Below are positions 17,646 through 26,451 of a stretch of 64,000 nucleotides of DNA, one piece after another. Positions within the stretch are counted from its first letter, which is position 1; every line of letters begins with the position of its first letter. Under the pieces are notes generated by a model. It saw only the letters and a program-made list of their open reading frames with translations. It was not told where the DNA came from and made no database searches. This DNA is from an uncultured Pedobacter sp. (lineage in GTDB: Bacteria; Bacteroidota; Bacteroidia; Sphingobacteriales; Sphingobacteriaceae). The stretch covers positions 62,001-126,000 of the forward strand of contig NZ_CAMLIG010000003.1 in the NCBI RefSeq assembly GCF_946480185.1. Direction: 5' to 3'. The position numbers and the translations under genes were made by a program.

Positions 17646-18584
17646 CTATTTTTTTGTCAAGTAAACCTCCTTTCCAGTAATCTTAAAGTGAACACCGAAG
17701 ATCATTTCCAACATACTCAATACATGAGTTATATCGGTATTGGTAGAATAATGTAAAACATAAATACCTTTGTTCATCTCTGACGGATAATGGATCTTGA
17801 CCCCATAGTTATTTTCTATTGAGAGAACAATATCTTCAAAAGAGATATTATATAAATGAATCTGATCGCTTTTCCATGCGGAAATTTTCTGAGCATCAAC
17901 CTCTCGAACAGCTATAAAACTTGGTATATTTTTGGTAAATATTATTTCCTCATTTGGCGTCAAAACAGCATATTTAATGTGCTTTTCACCTACTTCTACC
18001 CTTCCACGATTAACCGTCACCCTAGTTTCATTGCTATTATAAGCCCTCACGTTAAAGGCGGTGCCGAGTACTTTCACATATACTCCTTCGTGACGTACGT
18101 AGAAAGGACGCTTTTCAATGTGCTTCACATCGAAATAGGCTTCTCCCTTTAGAAGAGAAACTTCACGAACAAAAAAGTCTTTTGAATACTTTATTTCAGA
18201 GCCGGCGTTAAGCCAAACTTGTGAACCGTCTGGCAATGTTAGGAAAACTTTCTTTCCTCTGGGACTCTCGACTAGTTGATACTTTTGAGACCTAACCTTA
18301 ACAAACGTAAAAAGAAGGAATGAAACCACAATAAATATCACAGCAGCTTTACCTATAAAGGTAGCAACATAACGCTTGGTAAAAATCGGATACCCGATAC
18401 TATGTCGGATTTTTTCACGCATTTTTAATTCAATTTCCGCTAACGGTGTTCTTCCTTCCGGTAGAAGTCCCCTTATTAAATTGGTATTCTCATCTTCCCA
18501 TTTTTCGATAATTGCCTTCTCTTCTGAGGAAAGAGGTTCATGCAGATAAGCCTCAAAAATGTTTCTTATTATCGAAGGTTTCAA
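17646..18584 (-). CDS. FecR-type anti-sigma factor
   Basis: A 312-residue inner-membrane protein: cytoplasmic N-terminal part for the sigma factor (about 1-85), one membrane helix (about 90-110, AAVIFIVVSFLLFTF), the FecR domain (about 118-215, with SPRGKKVFLTLPDGSQVWLN) and a C-terminal DUF4974 region with secretin-like fold. It relays the state of the SusC transporter to the ECF sigma factor encoded upstream. The gap to the sigma gene is 77 bases. Confidence 0.92.
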   Translation of the reverse strand: MKPSIIRNIFEAYLHEPLSSEEKAIIEKWEDENTNLIRGLLPEGRTPLAEIELKMREKIRHSIGYPIFTKRYVATFIGKAAVIFIVVSFLLFTFVKVRSQKYQLVESPRGKKVFLTLPDGSQVWLNAGSEIKYSKDFFVREVSLLKGEAYFDVKHIEKRPFYVRHEGVYVKVLGTAFNVRAYNSNETRVTVNRGRVEVGEKHIKYAVLTPNEEIIFTKNIPSFIAVREVDAQKISAWKSDQIHLYNISFEDIVLSIENNYGVKIHYPSEMNKGIYVLHYSTNTDITHVLSMLEMIFGVHFKITGKEVYLTKK

Positions 18585-18661
18585 ATCCGTAGTTTTTATA
18601 CTTATTATACAAGCTAAGAGCCGGCAGGTACCAGAATTAAATTATTTTTTTTCAACACAGA

Positions 18662-19207
18662 TCATCCCTTGCAAGGAATAATACGTGTTCGCAGTATTTT
18701 CAATGCATTTGAAAGTTGATTTTTGACTGTACGAGGAGCAATTTCCAACTCAGTTGATATTTCCGATACTGTCATGTTTTTGTAACGACTTAGCACAAAG
18801 ATCTTTCGCATTTTACTTGGTAAAAGTTCTATTTCCTCTCTTATCAAAGTCGCTAATTCCTTTGCATGGTAAGCATCTTCAATCGGAGAGGCATGTAAAT
18901 GGTTGAGATTAAATTCTTCGAGGCTATTCTTTCGAATCATCTCTTTTTTATACCAGTTAATCGTATTGTTCTTTAGTATTGTAAAAAGGAAAGCTTGCAG
19001 GCATTTTGTTGAATCAAGGCGCAACCGGTTTTTCCAGAGACTCAAAAAAACATCTTGTACCAAATCCATCGAAGTCTGTTCTGAACCAACTGCCCGATAT
19101 GCCACTTTATACAGTCGTTCCCAATTCCGCTTATAAAGCTCATCAAACGCTGAAAAACTTCCATCCTGTAAAAATGATACGAGTTCTGAATCAGAAACTT
19201 CTTTCAT
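18662..19207 (-). CDS. ECF sigma-70 factor (FecI/SusC-associated type)
   Basis: A 181-residue sigma factor with region 2 (DLVQDVFLSLWKNR near 50) and region 4 helix-turn-helix (MTVSEISTELEIAPRTVKNQL near 150). The family is held inactive by a FecR protein and turns on the neighbouring susCD genes. It is the first gene of the sigma-fecR-susC-susD series, all on the minus strand. Confidence 0.93.
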   Translation of the reverse strand: MKEVSDSELVSFLQDGSFSAFDELYKRNWERLYKVAYRAVGSEQTSMDLVQDVFLSLWKNRLRLDSTKCLQAFLFTILKNNTINWYKKEMIRKNSLEEFNLNHLHASPIEDAYHAKELATLIREEIELLPSKMRKIFVLSRYKNMTVSEISTELEIAPRTVKNQLSNALKILRTRIIPCKG

Positions 19208-19457
19208 GCCTGTATATATTTACTATCGCTTAGGTATAAGGTGGAAAATTGGTTATCCGCACTGAAAGACGATTTTTCATCATTCCCATGAAGATTACCT
19301 CAAGTGCAAGTAAATGAAAATTGTAAAACTTTAATTACACTAGAATAGCTATTCGTTAAGTATAATTACCAAAACGTATTCAACTATTAGCTGAACAGAT
19401 TCCGTCTTATAGAAAGCTCATATTCAGACTCAAACATCTCTATTAAATAGAGTAAAT

Positions 19458-19506
19458 GATTTGCATGTTTTTTTCAATGCATTTGTTTGAAAAAAACATG
19501 CAAATC
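19458..19506. repeat. Perfect 20-bp inverted repeat
   Basis: The arm at 19458-19477 (GATTTGCATGTTTTTTTCAA) is matched without error by its complement at 19487-19506, leaving a nine-base loop TGCATTTGT. No gene ends close enough to need it as a terminator: the nearest stop codons are far away and the two flanking genes diverge from this region. Confidence 0.85.
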
Positions 19507-19729
19507 GTGACTTAGTATAGTAAAATCTGTTATGTTCAACTTAGTAACTGTTTTAAGGCAGTCAAAACATTTTTTTTGCCCACGGGTGCCAATCAAAGTA
19601 ACATGATATCATCAATAGATATTTTAAGTTATAACAACTCCAGTTTTATTCTCTAACGACATTGATTTAACTGAACTCTCCACTCTTTGTAAATTTACCC
19701 GCCAAAACCCTGATTCCCTTCGCAAAAAA

Positions 19730-19770
19730 TGATGCAGATCATGCTCAATTTATAAAATAGCTTATCTTTG
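19730..19770 (+). promoter_or_regulatory. queE promoter with FNR-like palindrome
   Basis: TGAT-GCAG-ATCA (19730-19741, extended to ATGAT..ATCAT) precedes a good -7 box TATCTTTG (19763-19770). The box centre is 34.5 bases before the last G of the -7 element, close to a class II activator position. Regulation of queE by oxygen would be unexpected, so the palindrome may be chance. Confidence 0.4.
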
Positions 19771-19775
19771 CGCTA

Positions 19776-20405
19776 TTGAAAGCAAAAACTATAATTCCCG
19801 AAGACGGCACACTACTTCCTTTAATGGAAGAGTTTTACACTATACAAGGCGAAGGATTTAACTCCGGAAAGGCAGCATATTTTATTAGACTTGGCGGTTG
19901 CGATGTGGGTTGCCATTGGTGCGATGTTAAAGAAAGTTGGGATGCCGATCTGCATCCGCTAACTTCTACGCAAACTATTGTGGAAAACGCCGATAAATTT
20001 CCAGGAAAAGCAGTAGTAGTAACAGGCGGAGAGCCTTTACTATATAATTTAGACGAACTTACCAAACAACTGAAAGTCAAAGGAATAGCCACATTTATTG
20101 AAACTTCTGGCGCTTATCCTTTATCGGGATATTGGGATTGGATTTGCTTATCTCCAAAGAAGTTTAAAGCACCGAGAAAAGACATTGCACCTTTTGCCAA
20201 CGAACTAAAAGTAATTGTTTTTAACAAAAGTGATTTTTTATGGGCCGAAGAACACGCCGCACTGGTTTCTTCTGACTGTAAATTATACTTACAGCCAGAA
20301 TGGTCCAAAGCTACTGAAATGACTCCTTTAATTATCGATTACGTAATGAATAACCCAAAATGGGAAATATCTCTACAAACACATAAATTTTTAAATATCC
20401 CATAA
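19776..20405 (+). CDS. queE: 7-carboxy-7-deazaguanine synthase QueE
   Basis: A radical SAM enzyme converting 6-carboxytetrahydropterin to 7-carboxy-7-deazaguanine, the ring-contracting step of queuosine synthesis. The cluster motif is C42-x3-C46-x2-C49 in GCDVGCHWCD, with GEGFNSGKAAYFIRLGGC before it and VVTGGEPLL (the SAM-binding GGE) after it. The start is uncertain: TTG at 19776 keeps the IIPEDGTLLPL lead but would be almost leaderless behind the -7 box; ATG at 19824 (MEEFYTIQGEG) leaves a leader of about 48 bases. A QueD-like gene is at 30.6-30.9 kb. Confidence 0.9.
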   Translation: MKAKTIIPEDGTLLPLMEEFYTIQGEGFNSGKAAYFIRLGGCDVGCHWCDVKESWDADLHPLTSTQTIVENADKFPGKAVVVTGGEPLLYNLDELTKQLKVKGIATFIETSGAYPLSGYWDWICLSPKKFKAPRKDIAPFANELKVIVFNKSDFLWAEEHAALVSSDCKLYLQPEWSKATEMTPLIIDYVMNNPKWEISLQTHKFLNIP

Positions 20406-20437
20406 ATTTTTATAGTTTTAGGTATTAAACCAATCTG

Positions 20438-22348
20438 ATGAAAAGGCTAATCAATTTCACTCTCCTACTTTTAGCTTTCCAGATTGGTTTGTCGCAAACA
20501 AAATATTCCAGCAATAGCAGAAATGCCATAAAAAGCTACGAAAAAGCGAGGAACCTGTTAGATTTAAACGAATTCTCACAAGCAAGTGACGAGCTTAAAT
20601 CTTCTATAAAACAGGACGATAAATTTGTTGAAGCTTATTTACTTTTAGCGGATGTTTACAGAGTAACCTACGATTACTTAAACGCTAAAGAAACCTACAA
20701 ACAAGCTTTTACTATTGCACCGAATTTTGCTCCAGATCGCTATTATTTTTTTGCAGAAAGCGAGCTAAAAACAGGAGATTATGACCAAGCTTTATTGCAT
20801 TATAAACTGTATAAAAGCCAAGGAAAACCATCTATTGATAAAATTGTATTGGCAGATAAATACATTAAAGATTGTGAGTTTGCCTTAAAGGCGATAAAAA
20901 ATCCGGTTGCATTTAAACCCGAAAATTTGGGACCAAACGTAAATACCGCCGACCAAGAATATTTAGCAGTCTTAACTACTGATGAAAGTACGCTAATTTT
21001 TACCCGCCAGATTGACCGAAATGAGGATTTTTATAGAAGTTACAAAGACGCTAATGGTGGATGGACAAAAGCAATTTATTTAAGCAGTAATATCAATACG
21101 CCAGCTTACAATGAAGGTGCGCAATGCCTTTCGCCAGACGGACAATTTTTGTTTTTCACAGGCTGTAACAGGCCTGATGGTTTAGGAAGATGCGATATTT
21201 ACGTTTCGCAAAAAGAAGGTAACGATTGGAGCAAGCCAGTTAATTTAGGTTTCCCCATTAACACCAAAGGCTGGGAATCTCAACCTTCATTATCTGCCGA
21301 CGGGAAAACATTATATTTTGTGAGCGATAGAAGAGGTGGTTTTGGGAGCTATGATATTTGGAAAAGTTCCATCTCTGATGACGGACAATGGACAATGCCC
21401 GTAAATTTAGGTCCCAATATTAATACGCCTTATGACGAGCAGTCTCCATTTATACACCCTGACAATCAAACGCTTTACTTTTCATCAAACGGATGGCCGG
21501 GTTTAGGAAACAAAGATTTATTTATTTCTAGATTAGATACCGCTGGAAATTGGAGTTTGCCCGATAATTTAGGTTACCCAATAAATACTTATGGCGAAGA
21601 AAGCGGCTTAACCATTAATGCAAGTGGTACAAAAGCTTTTTTCTCATCAAACAATTTCAATGGTTATGGCGGTTTTGATATTTACTCTTTTCCTCTACCA
21701 GAAAAAATACGTCCAACTCCGGTTAATTACGTTCGAGGAATTGTTTTTGATGACCAAACAAAATCTAAGATTGGCGCACTTGTGGATATTATTGATTTAA
21801 AAGAAGGAAAATCAATCCACACCGCTTACGCTGATAAAATTGATGGAACATTTTTAGCTACCCTATCAAACGGAAGAGAATACAGCATTAATGTTTCTCA
21901 AGATGGCTACCTATTTTATTCAGAAAATTTTTCTGTCCAAAAAAACCAAATTGGTAAACCTATTATTATTGAAGTCCCTTTACAAAAAATAGCAATTGGC
22001 AAAAAGGTAGTGCTTAAAAACATCTTTTTCGATAGCAATAAATTTGATTTAAAGCCCGAATCCAAAACTGAGTTGCAGAAACTGATTGAATTTTTGAAAG
22101 ATAATCCAAAAACTGAAATAGAAATTAGTGGCCATACTGATGATATTGGTAATGACCAATCTAACTTGGTTCTTTCTCAAAACCGTTCGAAAGCGGTTTA
22201 TAAATACCTAATTGACCATGGTATTGATCAAAAACGATTAACTTATAAAGGTTATGGAGAGGCTTCACCGATTGCAGATAACAATACAGAAGACGGAAGA
22301 GCAAACAATAGGCGGACAGAGTTCACGATTACAGGAATGGGGGAATAA
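20438..22348 (+). CDS. OmpA-family protein with TPR and PD40/WD40-like repeats
   Basis: A 636-residue exported protein: signal peptide (about 1-19), TPR-like helices (about 28-125), a beta-propeller of PD40 repeats (about 155-420, e.g. SPDGQFLFFTGCNRPDGLG and SADGKTLYFVSDRRGGFG), a carboxypeptidase-regulatory-like insert (about 430-505) and a C-terminal OmpA domain (about 525-632, SGHTDDIGNDQSN) that binds peptidoglycan. The layout recalls Tol-Pal/PorE-type Bacteroidetes envelope proteins linking wall to outer membrane. It may be co-transcribed with queE (32-base gap). Confidence 0.88.
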   Translation: MKRLINFTLLLLAFQIGLSQTKYSSNSRNAIKSYEKARNLLDLNEFSQASDELKSSIKQDDKFVEAYLLLADVYRVTYDYLNAKETYKQAFTIAPNFAPDRYYFFAESELKTGDYDQALLHYKLYKSQGKPSIDKIVLADKYIKDCEFALKAIKNPVAFKPENLGPNVNTADQEYLAVLTTDESTLIFTRQIDRNEDFYRSYKDANGGWTKAIYLSSNINTPAYNEGAQCLSPDGQFLFFTGCNRPDGLGRCDIYVSQKEGNDWSKPVNLGFPINTKGWESQPSLSADGKTLYFVSDRRGGFGSYDIWKSSISDDGQWTMPVNLGPNINTPYDEQSPFIHPDNQTLYFSSNGWPGLGNKDLFISRLDTAGNWSLPDNLGYPINTYGEESGLTINASGTKAFFSSNNFNGYGGFDIYSFPLPEKIRPTPVNYVRGIVFDDQTKSKIGALVDIIDLKEGKSIHTAYADKIDGTFLATLSNGREYSINVSQDGYLFYSENFSVQKNQIGKPIIIEVPLQKIAIGKKVVLKNIFFDSNKFDLKPESKTELQKLIEFLKDNPKTEIEISGHTDDIGNDQSNLVLSQNRSKAVYKYLIDHGIDQKRLTYKGYGEASPIADNNTEDGRANNRRTEFTITGMGE

Positions 22349-22438
22349 CTTGCTTTAAAACTATCAAAAATCCCAATTTTATCTATCCATTCTTATCTGC
22401 TTCTTGCTAGCCGAAAGATTACACACGGCTGAAAATTC

Positions 22439-23323
22439 TTATTTTTTGTTAACCGATGGATAAGGAACAAACTCCGTTTCGTCTCCTTCAATTTTAGGAA
22501 ATAACTGCATTTCCCATTTTTGCTTTGCTTCTCTAATAATTTCTTTGCTTGACGAAACAAAGTTCCAATCGATAAACCTTTCTTCTTCAAAAGGTTCGCC
22601 TCCAAAAATATAAATGCTACTGTTTTCAAGCATAGTCAGTTCGCAAAGCTTGGCGTCATTTGCCACTAACAGTTGTTTGGGTTCATAAACATTCCCTTCA
22701 CTTTCAACAGCTCCCTCTAGAATATACAAACCCGATTCTCCATAAAGATCATCACCAATATTTATAGTCTGTTTTGCTTTGCTTTTTATCTCAAACATAA
22801 ACAGTTTACTAAAAACCGGAACCGGTGATTTTCGTCCAAATGCTTCGCCTGCTATTAGTTTAAACTGTAAATCTCCTTCTGTCCACTTAGGAATCTGATG
22901 CTCCTCAATATGAGAAAAAGTTGGTTCCATTTGCTCTAAATGCCTAGGCAACGCCACCCAAATTTGCAAACCATGCAAATGCAATGGAGAATGCCTCAAA
23001 TATTCAGGAGTTCGCTCAGAATGCACAATTCCTTTTCCTGCTGTCATCCAATTTACAGCACCGGGTTTTATTTCTACTTGGCTACCTAGGGTATCACGGT
23101 GCATAATACTTCCCTCAAATAAAAAAGTTAGCGTTGAAAGACCGATATGGGGATGAGGTAGCACATCAAAATTCTCTCGTTCGCTCAATTTAACAGGCCC
23201 CATGTGATCTATAAAAATGAATGGCCCCACCATTCTCTTTTGTCTAAAAGGCAATAAACGCCCCACCATAAACTTCCCTATGCTGGTGGCTCTTTCTTCG
23301 ATTATCAGTTTGATGTTTGACAT
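22439..23323 (-). CDS. Pirin-family bicupin protein
   Basis: A 294-residue protein with the pirin N-terminal domain: metal residues lie in LPHPHIGLSTLTF and SIMHRDTLGS, followed by NWMTAGKGIVHSERTP. A pirin C-terminal cupin occupies about 170-285. Some bacterial pirins have quercetin dioxygenase activity or bind metabolic enzymes; the role here cannot be inferred from context. It stands alone on the minus strand after a lipoprotein gene. Confidence 0.88.
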   Translation of the reverse strand: MSNIKLIIEERATSIGKFMVGRLLPFRQKRMVGPFIFIDHMGPVKLSERENFDVLPHPHIGLSTLTFLFEGSIMHRDTLGSQVEIKPGAVNWMTAGKGIVHSERTPEYLRHSPLHLHGLQIWVALPRHLEQMEPTFSHIEEHQIPKWTEGDLQFKLIAGEAFGRKSPVPVFSKLFMFEIKSKAKQTINIGDDLYGESGLYILEGAVESEGNVYEPKQLLVANDAKLCELTMLENSSIYIFGGEPFEEERFIDWNFVSSSKEIIREAKQKWEMQLFPKIEGDETEFVPYPSVNKK

Positions 23324-23398
23324 GTCTTTTTTTAATCGGTAAACGAAAATATATAATAGTGTCTTTTACAATTTCACGAATCTTGTAATAGTTTAATC

Positions 23399-24013
23399 CT
23401 AATTATCCAATTCAGTTAAATCAAACTTGTTAGCTTTCATAAAATATTTTAAAACCTTTTTATCGGTCGCTTTTCCCGTACTATCTCCTTCTGCAAACAA
23501 ATTAAACTCTCTGTATAATTCTCCGCCTTTTACATAAAATTTATCCAAACCGCGGTATTGCTTTTGAGTTTTAGAAGTTAAATCTGGAAAAGTGATTTTG
23601 TTTGCATTTTTTCCGTTAAACTCGTAACACAAAACATCAGCAGTTTTGTACTTATCATTTTTGGTGTAGTAAATCACAATTTCAGGATTGCTATCTTTAT
23701 CCATATCGGTATTAAAAACCTCTTTTAAATGCCCGCTTAAATTATCTGTTGACGCTATACTAAAATCATTTTTCAAAGAATCTGAACGCAACACCAAAAT
23801 AGAGGAAGTAGAATCTGAACCTCGGCCCCAAGCAAAAACATCAAAAATTACATCGGGTCCAATTTCTACTTTTAAATGCTTTTTAAAAGGTGCTGGAAGT
23901 ATATTTTCAGCGCTGTGCTTTTTCTTAACCTCCACCTTTTTTGCTTTCTCGCCACAAGAAAAAATCACCAAAGAACATCCCAATAAAAAACAAATACTTT
24001 TAAGCTTTCCCAT
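23399..24013 (-). CDS. Putative lipoprotein, unknown function
   Basis: A 204-residue protein with a lipobox (SLVIFSCGEK, cysteine about 20) and a soluble domain rich in charged residues including the acidic, VCBS-like stretch NTDMDKDSNPEIVIYYTKND. I recognise no family beyond this calcium-loop-like segment. It starts ten bases after the GH20 gene ends and so is probably transcribed with it. Confidence 0.7.
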   Translation of the reverse strand: MGKLKSICFLLGCSLVIFSCGEKAKKVEVKKKHSAENILPAPFKKHLKVEIGPDVIFDVFAWGRGSDSTSSILVLRSDSLKNDFSIASTDNLSGHLKEVFNTDMDKDSNPEIVIYYTKNDKYKTADVLCYEFNGKNANKITFPDLTSKTQKQYRGLDKFYVKGGELYREFNLFAEGDSTGKATDKKVLKYFMKANKFDLTELDN

Positions 24014-24023
24014 AATTACAAAA

Positions 24024-26333
24024 TTAATTGAATAACATCACAGATGGTATTTCTATCTTCTTATCATCTGTTCCTTTTACACTTACTTTTAATGTTGAAC
24101 CGGGTCCATCGTCAAAATAAGCAACTTTTATTTTATGTAATCCGGCTTGCAGGTTTACCCCCGCAGATTTTTCATAACGGGCATGGTTTCCATCGTTATC
24201 AATAACCAATTCATCATCAATATATAAGCGACTGCCATCATCGCTATAAAGCGAAAACTCGAACGTTGCGTTTTCATTTACGTTGATATATCCATTAAAA
24301 ACCAATCCATATTCTCTGGCTTTGTTTGGCAATTTTGCAAATGAAATCTGTGAAGCAATGCCCGTTTGAGTAGCTAACGATGTATCTATTTCTGTAGTAT
24401 ATTTAAAATGTCCAGGTACATAGTAAAATTTAAGTCCGCCCTGCTTTAAATTACGGCTAACAGAATCCGCTTTAAGCGCATCCATATTTCTTAAAATGGT
24501 AGTGGTAACCACACTGCGTTTACCAGATGGCGTGATTACAATTGATTTAACGGGCCTGTACTCCCCTTTTGGCACATTTACAGTAAAAGGTTGTGTGTAT
24601 AAATCTGTAGTTTCGTTAGGCTGATAACCATCAATAGTATAATAAATTTTTGCGCCATTAACAGATGGTTTGTAATTGAAAGTGTAAGCACCGTTAACAT
24701 TTATGGTAGTGTCTTTTGCACCAATAACTTCCGGAACGCGATAAAGTATATTTGTTTTATCGAGCCAAGATAAATGTGTGGGCACATTAATTTCATTAAA
24801 AGTTCTGAAATCCTTTTTATCTGGCATTGTCCAGGCAACTTCTGCCAAGGCAAATAATCTTGGCAATAACATATACTCGGCATGTGCTGGCGTTTTAATA
24901 TATTCTGTCCATAAATTTGCCTGTACGCCTAAAATATATTTTTGTTGCGCAAATGGTAAAGATGACGGTGTGGGATTGTAATTGTATAATTTAGTTATTC
25001 TTCCGTCGCCACCTATGCCTACAGGTTCTAAAGAGGATAAGCCTTGTGCATGATCCAAGTAAAGTCCATCAGTACTGGGCGACATAATTACATAATGATT
25101 TTGTTTTGCTGCAGCAATTCCACCGGCAACACCTCGCCAACTCATTACCGTTGCATTTGGCGCCAAGCCACCTTCCAAAATCTCATCCCAACCTATGATT
25201 GATCTTCCTTTTTTGTTTACAAATTTTTCTATACGATGGATGAAATAAGACTGCAATTCTTCCTCGTTTTTTAATTTTTCTTTTTTGATTCGCTTTTGGC
25301 AGTAAGGGCAAGTTTTCCAGACTGTTTTTGGCGCTTCGTCTCCACCGATATGGATATTTTGCGATGGAAAAAGTGCCATCACTTCCGTTAAAACATCCTC
25401 AATAAAATCAAACGTATGGTCTTTGCCTGCACAAAAAATATCTGGAAAAACACCCCATTTTTCTGCTACCTGATAGGGACCGGGATGGTCCCCACAACCT
25501 AACTCCGGATACGCCGCTAAAGCCGCCATTGCATGTCCAGGCATTTCAATTTCGGGGATTACGGTGATGTACTTTTTATCGGCATAAGCTACAATTTCCT
25601 TAATTTCTTCCTGAGTGTAAAAAGCACCATATTTTTCGCCATCAAACCATTGCGGCATTCTATCGTGGTAATTCCCGATCAATGTTTGCGCTCTGTAAGC
25701 ACCAACCTGAGTTAGTTTTGGATATTTTTTAATTTCGATGCGCCAGCCTTGGTCATCTGTTAAATGCCAATGAAAAGTATTGAGCTTATACATTGCCATT
25801 AAATCCAGGTATTTTTTGATAAAATCTATCGGAAAATAATGACGGCAAACATCTAAATGTAATCCGCGATAAGCGTAACGTGGCTGATCAACTATTTTGC
25901 ACTGTTGGATCTGATGATTTTCCAATCCGGTTAAATAAAGCTGAATTAAACTTTGGGCAGCATAAAAAATACCTTTGCTTGTGCCAGACAACTGAATTCG
26001 ATTTGCATCAATAGCTAAAACATAAGCTTCCGCAGCGAAACTTGAGGGATTGGCAGAGTTAAAAGAAATCATACTTTCTGGCGCTTTAATAAAGTTTTTA
26101 GCCAGCACCAAATCAAATCCTTCTTTTTCTTTTACTATAGATTTAAAGAGCTCTGCAGTTTGTCTGTCAGCTTCTGTTTCGTATTGTAAGGCAGTTTTTT
26201 CAGTGAGTTTAAAAAATCCGGATTTAACCGTTACCGATTGTGGTGCAGGAATAATCCCTAAACTTTGGTTGTTATTTTGGGCAAAGCCAAACGATGTAAC
26301 AAACACCAACATAGCAAATAGTTTATATTTCAT
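24024..26333 (-). CDS. Family GH20 beta-N-acetylhexosaminidase with PA14 domain
   Basis: An exported exo-hydrolase removing terminal GlcNAc or GalNAc. The frame opens at 26423, but the ATG at 26333 (MKYKLFAMLVFVTSFGFAQ) starts a proper signal peptide and the 26402-26431 terminator lies upstream of it, so I use 26333. After the signal come a GH20b domain (to about 140) and the GH20 barrel (about 145-490, with RGLHLDVCRHYFP and catalytic D-E in HIGGDEAPK). The chitobiase-type C-terminal segment (about 530-610) and a PA14 domain (about 620-765, DDGSRLYIDDELVIDN) follow. Likely periplasmic or surface-located. Confidence 0.92.
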   Translation of the reverse strand: MKYKLFAMLVFVTSFGFAQNNNQSLGIIPAPQSVTVKSGFFKLTEKTALQYETEADRQTAELFKSIVKEKEGFDLVLAKNFIKAPESMISFNSANPSSFAAEAYVLAIDANRIQLSGTSKGIFYAAQSLIQLYLTGLENHQIQQCKIVDQPRYAYRGLHLDVCRHYFPIDFIKKYLDLMAMYKLNTFHWHLTDDQGWRIEIKKYPKLTQVGAYRAQTLIGNYHDRMPQWFDGEKYGAFYTQEEIKEIVAYADKKYITVIPEIEMPGHAMAALAAYPELGCGDHPGPYQVAEKWGVFPDIFCAGKDHTFDFIEDVLTEVMALFPSQNIHIGGDEAPKTVWKTCPYCQKRIKKEKLKNEEELQSYFIHRIEKFVNKKGRSIIGWDEILEGGLAPNATVMSWRGVAGGIAAAKQNHYVIMSPSTDGLYLDHAQGLSSLEPVGIGGDGRITKLYNYNPTPSSLPFAQQKYILGVQANLWTEYIKTPAHAEYMLLPRLFALAEVAWTMPDKKDFRTFNEINVPTHLSWLDKTNILYRVPEVIGAKDTTINVNGAYTFNYKPSVNGAKIYYTIDGYQPNETTDLYTQPFTVNVPKGEYRPVKSIVITPSGKRSVVTTTILRNMDALKADSVSRNLKQGGLKFYYVPGHFKYTTEIDTSLATQTGIASQISFAKLPNKAREYGLVFNGYINVNENATFEFSLYSDDGSRLYIDDELVIDNDGNHARYEKSAGVNLQAGLHKIKVAYFDDGPGSTLKVSVKGTDDKKIEIPSVMLFN

Positions 26334-26401
26334 CAGAAAAGAATGGTTTCGTTTTAACAAAGCTAAAAAAATATAACAAGGGGAATGAGAATGAATCGCA
26401 T

Positions 26402-26431
26402 AAAAAAAGGCCTGTGTAAACACAGGCCTTT
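26402..26431 (-). terminator. Intrinsic terminator between GH20 and trxB
   Basis: An 11-bp perfect stem (AAAGGCCTGTG, 26406-26416, with CACAGGCCTTT, 26421-26431) with a four-base loop is followed on the minus strand by seven T. It lies 20 bases past the trxB stop. Confidence 0.88.
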
Positions 26432-26451
26432 AAATTAATTTTTATCAGTTT

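Larger units (their letters stand above)
19208..19775. other. 568-base intergenic stretch upstream of queE
   Basis: No protein frame was recognised. It holds the promoter region of the ECF sigma unit (minus), a perfect 20-bp inverted repeat at 19458-19506, and a TGAT-N4-ATCA palindrome plus -7 box for queE at the right end. Confidence 0.5.

Noticed and set aside
26334..26423. N-terminal extension of the GH20 gene
   Set aside because: It overlaps the trxB terminator hairpin and precedes a clean signal peptide starting at 26333.
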